From the NCBI RefSeq assembly GCF_028389875.1, contig NC_084668.1, positions 17,627,993 to 17,691,992 of the forward strand: 64,000 nucleotides of DNA. Direction: 5' to 3'. This document shows, one piece after another, positions 33,422 to 45,400 of the stretch. Both the position numbers and the translations under genes were made by a program. How positions within the stretch are numbered: position 1 is the first letter of the stretch; the number at the start of each line of letters is the position of its first letter. The stretch is from Rhea pennata. Its lineage: Eukaryota > Chordata > Aves > Rheiformes > Rheidae. The notes beneath the pieces are model-generated. The model ran no database searches, was not told the DNA's origin, and worked only from the letters and a program-made list of their open reading frames with translations.

Positions 33422-36400
33422 GTAGGAGCTACCCGCCGCCGCCGGGCCCCCCGGGGGGGGGGGGGGGGGAAGAGGAGGGAGCTTCCCTAGGGGGAGCTGC
33501 TCCGCCGGGACAGGGCTGGGGGGGGGCAGCGGGCCGGGAAGGGGGCTCCGAGGGGCCCCGCTGCCCGCCGCGCCAGCCCGGCCCCCCGCAGCGGCCCCGG
33601 ACGCCGGGGTCCCCTCCGCAGGGCTCTGTCAGGGCGCTTCCCCCGTCGCCGCCTCCCCCGTCCCGGCCGGGCGCCGCCGGGATGCGCCGGGATGCAGAGC
33701 CCGGGCGGGCAGCAGCAGCGGCTGGCGGCAGCGCCCGGGCCCCCGAGCCGAGAGGTCCCCTCCACCGGGGGGACGGTCCCGGCTGGAGCCTGCCCGGCTC
33801 TGGCCCTGCCTGCCTCAGTTTCCGCCCCCCTCTTCCCCTGAGCTGAGGTGGGTCTGGCTTTCTCGGGGCACCGCGAGGGTGAGGGACCCGAGGAGCACTG
33901 CTGGGTGCTGGCAGCGCGTGTCATGGGAGGGTTGCCCCGGGATCAGCACTTTCAGGCTTGGCACCGGAGGGACCCACACTGGGGTATGGGAGCCCCCCGG
34001 GCACCTTCCCCAGCTCTACCGATACTAAAGGCGAGACAGGGTGAGCCAGCTGCCTTCAAGAAATAGCCCCCCAACATTCACCATCTCCTCCGTCTTCGTC
34101 TCCCCTCCATCCCCAGTGACTGGGAGCTTCCCTTTGCCAGCACCGAAACTTGTGCACTACAGGCAACCAGGGGTTAACCCTGGTGCTAGTGTGGGGGGAG
34201 TCCCCCGCCCTTCCCCCTCCCTCCAGCCCCTTTAAATATAATTTGTTAACGTTGGGACTTGTATTAATTAAAGCAGCAGCCGCTGCAGCCTGTGACCTGG
34301 GGGCTTGTCACCGTGAAATCAAGTTTAAATCCAGATTTCAAGGGAGGAGAGAGCTAGGGGGAGTGCTGTGTCCTCCTAGGGAGGGTGACAGTGACAGCCC
34401 CTTGTGAGTCCCCAGCCCCCCTGAGCCCTGGATGCAGGAAGAGGGAGGCAGACCTATGCTCCACTCTCCGGGGTCCTAGAGAGGGGCCCTGCCTCAGTTT
34501 CCTTGCTGTGCAATGGGAAGAATGACTATGTCATCCCCCTCCAGGGTTCCCTAGGAGCTGGTGGGTGAAGGTGGCAGGCACTGTGGCTGGCTCCGGACAG
34601 GCAGAGGATGAGATCTCCGCAGTGCTTGGGGCAGGAGCTGCTGGGCTTCGGGATGCTGGCAGCTGAAGAGGTCTGCTTTCCCTCTTGCCTCAACCCGGGC
34701 TTGCTCCAACGGTGTAAATGATAGCAGGAGCCAGGCATAGGATTTCCCCTCATGTATAGCAGCTTTAGAAGAATGAACCTCCCCCTTCTCCCTTCCACTC
34801 TCCTTCTCTCTGCTCCCACCTCTCTGACTCTCCTTGTCAGAGTTATTCTGGATTTACTCTGGAGCAGACCCACAGATCACCCCATGGAAGTGACAGGATG
34901 GGTGAACTCTGGGTGTAAACAAATGGGGAGCTGGAGAAAGCTCTCCCCTAGTGACAGCATGACCCTGACAGCTCCCCTTCTCCCCTGAGCAAGTAATAAT
35001 TCAGCGCGGACCCTGGGGCTGAAACCTTCCTCCAGAGCAAGGGGAGAACTGGAGAATTCAGTCCCTGGCCCCTGAATTGCTTCTGTCTGTGTACCTGGAC
35101 CAGGCTTGGAGGACCTGGGGGAGCAGAGAGGGAGTAACCTTTCCTCTCAAGGCCTGGCTGCTCCGTAAGGCAGCTGCAGTTCCTCCTCCAGCATCCTCCT
35201 CCAAGTCTCATTTCTGTAATCAAGATTCAAAGAGCTCCAGTGCCCTGCTCCTCCCAGGGACCCAGCCTCTGGTTGGTACAGGGAAGAGGGAATTCTGCCT
35301 GGAGTGGGCTTTCAGCAGCAACCGAGCAGTCCTGAGCAAGGAGTGCAATCGTGCTGCACTCCTCATGGACTCTGCTGCAAGCTATAGGGTGGTCTTCAGC
35401 ATCCTGCTGTCTGCTGCTTGATTTGAAGGTTCTCCGTTTAGATACTGTGGGTCCAAGGGTCCTTGAAGCCGTACCCTAGTCTCGTGGATTTGGGAAGACT
35501 GTCTCCTCATCCATCTCCCTCCCCACATCCATCTGACCTATGTGTACCTCTGTCTCATCTCCAGACATCTCTCTCCGGGCATGGTCTATCCATCCCCTTT
35601 CACTCCACCCATCTCCTGCTATCCCCAGACAACATCTCAACTGTATAAACTGCACTACCTCCTTAGACCGTGCTCTGTCCATGTGCCTCCCTTGCACCCG
35701 TCTATCTGCTGGTCTCTGTGTTTCTGTTTTTGGTGGTGAGAGACATCAGATCCAGTGTGGCTGGGTTGTGAGTATGGACAAGGCTTTGGGTCATTGTTAG
35801 CTGGGTATAGCACTGGGAGCCTGTGGCAGAAAGGTGCTCAGCAGGGTGCTCAGCTCCAAATTTCCAGGAAAAGGGTGGCCCTTTGATTACATCCCTTGTC
35901 CAGCATTGCCAGGAAGAGCTGGGATAGGCAGGGAGGGAATTGCCCTGTAACAGGGATGGAGCCACATCTTAGGTGGTCTCGCTCTAGGATCCCTGTGGCA
36001 GAGGAGAACCAGGGAGAAACTCGTGCTGTCTGGCCTCATGCCAGCGAACCAGGGCAGGCTGTTGTGAGACTGTGACAAGGGCTGGAGAGCTCTGGAAGAG
36101 CACAAAGAGGGGTGCAGCCCTGCGAGATACCGGGCTCTGGAGGCAGGAGGGCCAGATTTGGCTGCCGCAGGGCACAGGCTTCCTGGCTGCCGGGGCTCTG
36201 CTGAGGTGGCTGGATAGTGCTACAGCTGCTGGGAAATCTGCCCAGCTGAGCTTGCAGGTGTGACCAGGGGTTTCTGAGCCTCTGTTCCAAGCACCAGCTC
36301 AGTGGGGAGGAAAAGGGGCAGAACTGGCTTGGGGAGCCCCCAGCCTTTGGGGATGACCCTTTTCCAGTGCCCCTCATCTCTCCCCTTCCTCCTCTGCAAT

Positions 36401-39400
36401 TTCAGCCTGCCCTGGTATGTCACCCTGGCAGGCATGGGCACAGCGTGGGGAGATTGGCGTCTCCTCTCCCATGTCCTCCCCAAGCTCTTTCTCCTCCATG
36501 AAAAGGACGCAAGTGGTCAGCACTTTGCTTGCTCCAAGCTCACAGGCTTCCCTTTCCCTCCAAGCTCCTGCTCTAATGAAATCCTGGGCCTGAAGCTGCC
36601 ATCAGAGCCGGTGCTGAATGCCAACACGGTGTGCCTGACCCTGCCGGGGCTGACCCGGCGGCAGCTGGAGGTGTGTGTGCGCCACCCTGACGTCACAGCT
36701 TCTGCTATCCAGGGCATCCAGATTGCCATCCATGAGTGCCAGCACCAGTTCAGGGACCAGCGCTGGAACTGCTCCAGCCTTGAGACCAAGAACAAGATCC
36801 CCTACGAGAGCATCATCTTCAGCAGAGGTAAGGGACAGTCAGCCCCCTTCCTCTTTCTCTGTCCACCTGCCATTCTCTGGAGCCCATATAGGCTCCTCTT
36901 GGGACCTATACAGGTGCCCACAGCTCTTTCCTGGCTTATAGGACCATGCCAGGTCTTCAGCATCACCCTAGGTGAAGACAGGAAATGGGCCAGAGCTTGA
37001 GAGACCTCTGAGCTTGCCAAACTAAGCAGCTTCTCTGCAGCAATGTGCTGAAGCACAGCTGGGCTTTTCTCCATGCACCTTTATACCTACTCTTGCTCTT
37101 ATCACGAGCTGTTCCTCCATACCCAGCCTCAGCTGTGCTCCCAGCTGCTTTCAGACCCTGCTGCTTCCAGCATCTTCCTCCATCCCAGGTAGGCCAGTGT
37201 ATGGAGCTGTGCTGTGCTGTGGGGAGACTTAGGAGAGGATGTGCTACACAATTGTAGAGTCTGAAGACAGATGCTGCACTCTTGGGATTTGTTTTGTTGG
37301 ATGCAGTGAGCTTCTTAGCTCATTCACATCTTGTGTCTACTGGGATGGCATTTCAGTGCATTGTGGTGATGAGGCACCTAGAGATCTGAGGTCTGTTTGC
37401 TTTGTGAGAGCTGGAATCCTGGAACATGGTGGCACAGTGACCTCAGGGGCACAGAGATGGTCTGTGCTGGAGGATCACTTGCCTGCAGACCCCACAGCCA
37501 GTGCAGCTGAGATGTCTCCTGCCTGGTGCTTCACCCTGGCTGCCTCCGTGGTTTGCCAAGCTCAGGTGCCGGGTTCTCCTTGTCTTCCTTGCAGGCATGG
37601 CTAGCTCTGGGTGTGTCAGAGACTCCCTGTAGACCCCATGTTGATGCTCTTTTTCTCAGCAGTGGACTCTGTGGATGCAGAGGGTCTGTCCTGCATGGAG
37701 CAGTTCAGGTCACAGTCCTGCAAAGGCTGTGACCCAACAAACCTTCTATAGGACCTGGTCCTACTTGTAGGATTTCTCACCTAAGTACCTTTCGTGAAGC
37801 CTGGGCCTTAGCATAGACCAAATCACCCGTGTGCCTCAGGCCGTGGGCAGTACAGGCCAACGTGGTACCAGGGCCAGCCCAGCAGGGTGCTGAAGGCAGG
37901 CAAGGTGGCTGGCAAACAGTTTGTTCCTGTAGCTTCTGAGGAAGGAGAAAACTCCCAAAGACCCTGTTCATCTGCTCTCTCAGGAGGTAAGCTAGCCAGG
38001 TGCCCAGCAAAGAAGTGCTTCTGTCATCCATTCCCCAGACTCCCTGCTGCATCCTTCGGCCTCTTACCTCCCTGCTGTGGAGGGTCTCTGGGGAGCGAGG
38101 GGAGTCAGATCTCAAGATCTTCATTTTGGCAGGTTGAGGCTTGCACTGGCATGAGCCCCCAGACAGCTGTTGCTGATCAGGCTGATGGGGAGATGGCTGG
38201 GGAGGGGATCAGCGTTTCAGTCCTCGTAGGTCCTGAGCCCAAGACAGATGGGCCATGCTTTTCTGGAGAGGCCCTTTCCTTGGAGCAGATGCAGTGTGAG
38301 GGTGGCAGGCCTTGCTGCAGAGCAGCCATGTTCCACTTGACATGGAGCCTGTCAGCATGCCGATGCCTCAAGAAGAGCAACATCTCTTCCCTCCGTGAGC
38401 TGCATGAAGGTTAGGGCCTCGCAGGGAGGGTGGAGACCGTCAGCCCTGATAAGCATCGAGGTATTTCCAGGTCCTCTTAGGAATGCAGTTCACTTCTAGT
38501 CTCCTCGGGCGGGAGACACGTCACTAACACACCCAGACTAGCCTCCCTCCTCCCTTTGACAAAGCGGATCCCACCAGGCTATTACAGAAGCTCTGTCAGC
38601 AATGCGGCGGTGCAGTGAGTGATGGGGAAGTCAGCAGTGAGGTAGCAGGTATCTGCATGGGCCACAGCACTAGGACACAGCAGAGCGCAGGGCTTGGAAG
38701 GCTATGGGGCTGTGGCTTCCCCATGGTGCAGTGCAGCACAACTCCTGCTCCATCACCAAGGCCAGGGGAGCTCCCTCAACCCATCGTGACGAATTGAAGA
38801 GCTGGTGGAGCCTTGGCTGACGTGCATGAAGCAATCGCTTCATCCACACGGGTAAGGGGATCCCTCTCTCTCTCAGCATGGCTGAGGGTCAGGCTGTTTG
38901 CTGAAGGCAGGTTTGGGGATGTTGGTGGCATCTCTGTGGGACCCTCTGCAGTCCCAGGCCTTTGAAATGATCTGAAGATTTGGGAAGAAGGAATTGGATG
39001 AAGGAGGACTGGAAGTGGTAATGAGAGGAAAAGAAAACCTTGCAGGCAAGGAAGGGGCTGCTGATGCCCAGTAGTGCTGCAGGCAAGGTAGCTGCACAGG
39101 GGACAGGAGGGGGTAAAGCACAGCACCTGTGTGGTCCCTGCCGGAGAGGGCAGGGAAATGCTGGGGGCTCTCACTGCTTCCCCCTTGCTGTGCCCCAGCA
39201 TTGACTTTCTGCATCTCCCTGAGGCCACCAGGTCTGACCGTGGCCAGTGACAAGGGGCCGTATCCAGCCCACCTGTCCTTGTGGCTCGCTTGTCTCCCAG
39301 ATGTCGCTGCAACCCTTCCCAGCTGTCAGGGCTGTGACGGAAGAGTGCAGGACCCCCTGCCTCCCTGGGCTGTGTGTCCACGCCTCGGGGTTTGTGTGGC

Positions 39401-42400
39401 AACAGGGACGAGCGGGGCCAGTGTGCCTTGGGGCAGCCCCATGTGTGGCTCCCGGGAGGCTTGTGGGCACGGCTCAGCCCAGGTGTCCAGCACTAGTGGC
39501 ATCCCACCTCCTGGCCACAGCTGGCCAGCTGTGCAGAGTCCAGGGCCCAGCACCTGGCACAGATGGAGGTAGGGATGGAGCAGCAGAACAGAGAGGCACC
39601 TCAGAGGCCTCCTCTTTTGGGGCCAGAGGATGTGGAATGAGTCCCAGGCACTCAGGCCATCCTGCGCCCTTGCTCAGAGGCATTTTGGCACAGAGCAGGC
39701 CCCAAAGCTGGTGCCCTGGCTCGTTCCCAGCCCTCCTATGCCCCTCAGGAAGGGAGCTGGTGCTGTGAGCGCCGCCTTGCAGCTGTTACCGACACGGACA
39801 AGCAGACCAGCCATTAGAGCAGGGATGCTGAGCGCATCTCCCCAGCCCCGGAGCCAGGAGGAGAGGGAAGTGGGGGAAGCGAGGGGTGCAGGCTGCAGGC
39901 ATCAATGCGTCTGACCCTTGGGGAGCAGGTCTCTGCTCCACACCCTGCCCCATCCTCGCCATGCTGGGGAACGCAATGTGCTTGTAGGATCATTGTCTGT
40001 AACCCGAAGTGACAGACCCCTTTAATCTTTCATTCCTTTTCCCACTTCTTCTGCCATCAGTTCAGCCGTGCGTGAATCTCACTTTAAATTATTTGTAGCT
40101 GGCTTCTCCCTCCCGCTTCGCTCCGCTCCCGTCCTTCCGCGCCTTGCACATCCTCCCAGGCGCGGGTGGTGAGCCCTTCTGCGTGCAGCCCCGGCTCCAC
40201 TGCCACCCGCCCCGGCTCTGCCCAGCAACCCAACACGCAGCAGAGCCTGCGGGGACCCAGCCGCAGGAACTAACTGAACCTGAGAGGCAGAGCAAACGAC
40301 AGAGGCGAACGAGTCCCCCTCTCCCCGTCCCATTGAGCTGGTCCCAGTAAGTCTGAGTGCAAGCCCTGGGATAGCTGGAAAGGAGCTATGAGGCTTCAGA
40401 TCAGGCAGGGGTGGGAATCTGAAGGGGGGGCTTTGGGGAAGAGCAACTGGGGGGGGGGTGCTGGTAGCATCGTGCAGCGCAGTGCGGACCTCCTGGATGT
40501 GGCAGGGCAATGCAGCCGTCTCAAGGGCAGGGCACAGCAACTGCAGGGCAGAGGCGCTCAGCAGGCGAGCAGCGGGAGAGCAGAGACGCAGCCCAGGGCC
40601 TTACTGCGCCTGCTGCTGCAGGCAGAGCGCCTCTTCTCGTGACACCCTCGTGGTTCTGGAGCTTCAGTCTTCTCATGCTGCACTCATGGGAGTGTGGGGT
40701 GTCCCTTGTACCCCTCGCTGAGTCTTCAGCACCATCTGCACCTGTGTCCTCCTTGGCACTTGTCACCTCCATATGCATCCAGGCTCAACTCTGCCATTGC
40801 AAATCCTCCTCTCAGCCCTCCTGGCTCCTTGGCCAGCTACCTCTGTCCTTGTCACCCTTCCTCCCATTCCCTGAGACTGCCACTCCCCTGCTGACACCCT
40901 CTGATCTTGTCCCTGGTTCCCTCTGTCTCTGCAGTCCCTCTCACTCCCTCCATGTGGTGGCCTGGCCAGCAGAAATGTCATCTCCTTGACCACGGGGCCA
41001 ATGTACAGGGCTGAAGCAGAGAGCAGGCCCTTTCTCCGGCTCTGAGTGCAAGCAGCATGGTTGCATCCACAAAGCTAAACTCCCCCCGCCCCTCCCCAAG
41101 AAGGTGACTGCATCCAAACTGCAGGTTGGAAGCAGCCTTTGGTATGTGTTCCCCCCGCCCCAACTCCAGCCTCCTGGGGCTGCTGAGCACCATGGGTTTG
41201 GCTGGGCTGAACTGTGCCGTGAGTGTGCCAACTACAAAATTGTGGATGGCAGTGGATCACTGAGCCCTTGTCATGGCCCTGCTTGTGCATTTAGTGCAAA
41301 CATGCTCCCTGAGCTGGGTGCAGTGCCAGCAGGGCTGGGGCTGTCCAGCTGCTGGGCAGTGGCTGCTGGAGACGTGGCCAAGGGATCCAGCAGGTTCCTC
41401 CACCCAGAGCGTTACCCCTTGCTCATCCCAATCCTGCTCCCACCTCTGATGGAGCTGTGAAAGAAATGGGATCTCAGCTGAGTGACTGGGCTGCCTTGGA
41501 GGCCCCTGAGGCTGAGGGGCTGGAGGGGACGTGACTCTGATGTGCAGGATCCCCCTAGTTGTTTCAGCAGCCTTTGGCAGGATAGGTGAGGTTTGCAGGC
41601 TCTGCTTCCTCCTTAGAAGGGCTCTCTGGGGCGGGGAGGGGGGGGGGCATGGAGCCATAGCCAAACCTTGATTTCTTCCAGCAAGAAGAGGGGAACTCCC
41701 TGATGCACTGGGAAAGGCTGTCCTGGGGCCCAGCTAGCTGTAAGCCAGAAGCTGGGGCAGGCTTTGCTGTGTGTGAGCGAGGCAGGTGTCGGAGCTACCC
41801 AGAGACACGCTGCTGAGCTCAGGACCCCAGTGCCTGGTTCTTCAGCACCCCAGCCAAGCCTTGGCCCTGCGCAGCTGCAGCTGGGCTCCTGGCAGGCTTT
41901 TCGGCACCCTAAAGCAAACTGTGAGCTTAGCCCACCTGGCCCCAAAGCACAAGCAGGTGCTTTGGAGGAGCCCGCCAGATGCTCAGCCGCATCCGTGTGG
42001 GTGCCTGCATTCCCTGGGCCTTCCACCAGCGGATGGACACAAGTGGGACCTTGGGAAAAGGCAACATCGCGGAGATGCGGGAGCAAGCCAGGCTCCCTGC
42101 AGCAAGGCTCGGGCTCCGGCTCGGAGTGCCGTGGGCGGATGCGGAGCCGCGTGCTCGGAGCGAGGGCTCCAGGCTGTCCCCGGCACACTCGGGAGGCACA
42201 CGGAGGCAAGTCGCGATCTGCAGAGAGCCGTTTAGCGCCTGGCGCCGGGCCAGACCCTGGCAGGTTCACCTGCAGTTTAATTAGGGAGAGGGGAGGGAGG
42301 GAGCGGACGGGGCGGGGGGGGGAGGGAGCGTGTTGGGGCTGGCTGGCCGCGCAGGAGACGCGCTCCTCCGCCTCGCCAGCCGGCCGGGCCGGGGCTGCGG

Positions 42401-45400
42401 CGTGCCCACGCGCTGGGACCTGGCCTAGCTGGCAGCGACCCCCAGCGTTACGAGGGGCGCTGCGGGCAGGGGGCGGCTCAGCATCCCGCAGTGCCCCAGG
42501 GCACCCTCACCCCAGGGCAGAGGAGGGGCAAGGGCTGTTCGGTCCCTCAACGCTGCCTTGGCGACACGTTAGTAGGTGCAGGGAGCGATGCAGGCGGTGT
42601 CCTTCTCGGCTGGGAAGGACACATCGGCACCAGCTCTGGGCCACTGCTTCCCTCCCAGTGGACAGGGGGTCTGATCTGCTCCTAGTACTTGCTTTACTGT
42701 TTGGAGATGTCCAGCTCTCGCTGCCCCAGCAAAGCTGGGAGTCCCCACCAGCATCTGAGCCAGGTCCACTACCCTGGGCCTGCAGACATGTGAGACGGGG
42801 CAGCTGCAGTATGCGTGGGAGAGGCAGGGTCAGCTAGATCTTGGGGTCCTGCTAAATGGTCCCCCGTCTCCTGACTGAATGGGTGCCTGGAGGGCAGCAG
42901 GTGCCTTACCAGGAGATGTTTTCCCTTGCTCAGAACACTGCTTTGGGATCAGACATAAGGCCAAGATTTCAGACCCAGTCTCCTTGTTTAAGGGCCGTAA
43001 AGGTCTTTGGGTGGGTGTCTTGTGCAGTCTTCAGTACATGGCAAGCTGGATCCAGGCTGTGGTGCTGGGGATGGTGTCCTCCTTTCCCTCTTCCCAGCAG
43101 GATGCATTGCTTCCCCCAAGCCTCCTCCTTGCTCATCCCGTGGCTACAACATCCTCTACTGTCTCTGGAGCCATCTGATGACTCAAATGTCAATACAGAG
43201 GTCCCAGGTGGCTGGGGTGAGTGGAGAGTCTTCCTCCAACGGGTTCACTCCAGCCAGTCACCAGGGCTGGTTGGTGCACACCATGGTTCCTAGAGGCTTT
43301 CACCCTGCCAAGATCATGAGGCTAGCGGTTGTCACCTGCAGCTGTGCTGCTCACTCTGTGGCAGCAACATGCTGGCATTGCTGCTGCAGTTCTGTGGGGA
43401 GGCTGCACATGCAGGAGCCCAGCTTTGCCCAGCCCCATCCTCCTGGTCGCTCTCAGCTCTCCATGGAAGCATGGAGGGAAGAGGATGGGGAGGTGTGGTA
43501 AGCCTGGCAGAGAGGTGCTGTCCTCAGGCTGAGCCATGTCACTCCAGGAAGTGATGCTCAGCAGGATCTGTGCTGGGAAATGACCACACAGAGATGGGGA
43601 CAAGAATCCTAGAGCTTGGAGAGGTCAAGTCCTGGGGGACCAGACTGTCCCCTGCCTGCTGCATAGGGGTTGGCAGACCCAAGACCTATGTCGTGTCAAT
43701 CAGCTCCTGCATGGCAGGAGAGCAGCAGAGGAAGGCGGTGGGCTGGTGGCTGACCCCAAGAGTTCTCCAGCTGTGGCGGGCCCCAAACAGAGCAGACCTC
43801 TGTCTGTAAGGAGATGGGTTTGCAAGGTAGAGAGGGTGGGGAGGAGCTTCTGCCTGGGCTCCAGAAGGGATTTTAAGGAGATGCCATACCGCAAATATTA
43901 GACTGGGGAAATGCATGAGAAAGAGGCTAAGGGAAAGGCAGGGCCGTGCTCAGGTCTGATCCCTGGCCAGCAATGGGTTGGAGCTGCAGCAGCCCCATCG
44001 GGGCAGCTGGGAAAACCTTCATGCACTCATTCTCCATCCTGCAGCACTCGCCGGGGGCTGAAGTCCCCCGAGCCTGGGCCGGGGCAGAGGGGAGGCCAGA
44101 GTGAGCGTCGTGCCGCAGCAGCTTCGCGTGTGGTGGTGCAGCCGGCCGGCGCTGCCTCCCAGCGCCTCGCCGGGAAGGCTGCGCGGCGTGCGCACGGGCA
44201 GCCCCATTACCCACCCCGTGAGAAATGTTGTTCAGCTTGTGCGTGGAAGGAGGCAGGCTCAGAGCAAGCTCCTCCGACACTGAGGGGAAGCTGGGAGAGG
44301 CTCCCAGTCGCTTTTAAGCAGCGCCTCGTTAATTTTTTAAATGCACCAGTGTCAAATTAGCACACAAAAGAGCAGCACGACTTTAAATGCAGGTTCCTGC
44401 GACGCGTTTCATTTCCCTTTACTAAGATCATAGCGTTGGCTCAGCAGGCGGCAATGAACCGTTGAGGAGACGTGCGCGGTGGTGAGCGTCGCCGGTGCGG
44501 AGCGAGCGCGCCGGGCAGCGTTTGCGCGGTGCCGGCAGAGCGCCTTCCCCTCCGGTGACTCGCGGCGCGGGCCGGGGCGCTGCCCGAGCACCCCCTTTGC
44601 CAGCAGGGAGTTCAGCCCGTTGCAGCGCCCCAGCGCCGGGGAAGACGCCCCCAACCTCTGATCCGCTCGGCTGTGGCCAAGCAAAGGCTGATCAAGAGGC
44701 CCTTGCCCTTGCACCCTTGATCCATTTATTTATTCACGTGTGAAGCGGCGGCAGCCCTCCCTCCTTCCCCTGAACGTGCTGAGGCCCTTCGCCGAGTGCC
44801 CAAACTGCGGGTTTCCTGCTTGGCCCGACAACAGCAGAAAGATAAACATTAGTTTGTGTTCAAGAAGAAGGTTCCCAGGTAGGGGAGGCTCTTTCCTTGC
44901 GCTGGCAGCAGCGCCAGGAGGCGCCGGGCAGCCCCCGCTCCCAGCCGGCGGCCGCGCTGCCCAGCACAGCCCCGGCCCCGCCGTGCCGAGCCGTCCCCAT
45001 CCCCGTCCCCGTCCAGCCCCTGCGGCGTTAATGACACCGTTGCTAACATCCTCGCTCCCCAGCGTTTAACGACAACCAGCTGCCAGCCCTGGCAGCACGC
45101 GGTGCGGTCGCGCCACGCTCTAACTCGCTGGGGATGCTCGGTCTTTCCAGCTCGGTATCACATTTACAAGATGTTCCAGGGCCTGGTGACAGCCGGTGGG
45201 GCTCGGGGAGGGAGGGGGCCGTGTGCGGACGGACGGGGCCGGCAGGCACTGCTGCACGACCCCTATCATTACGTGGTCCTGCGCCCTGCAGCTGGGCAGA
45301 GCCGCTGATGGCATTTTCTGCTGCGGGTGCTGGAGGGGGGATGGACGGGTGCAGGCGGCGGCGGCGGCGCTGGCTCTCAGGAGAGCCCTGCCCGGGGCCG

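Larger units (their letters stand above)
33422..36564 (+). other. WNT10A: WNT10A intron 1 (about 3.1 kb)
   Basis: Phase 2 intron. It holds a G17 homopolymer 31 bases after the donor, two MIR-like 13-mers (33811, 34490), an AT-rich islet (34230-34345) and a degenerate CATC-rich stretch (35505-35640). No other gene was recognised. Confidence 0.85.

Noticed and set aside
12308-35889. Other TCF/LEF-like CTTTGAT sites (12308, 35881)
   Set aside because: A 7-mer on either strand is expected about eight times by chance in 64 kb; these lie in no distinctive context.
36546-36564. Alternative WNT10A exon 2 acceptor after CACAG at 36545
   Set aside because: It would shift the frame relative to exon 1 and reach a TAA within ten codons; the CCAAG acceptor keeps frame and aligns with human.
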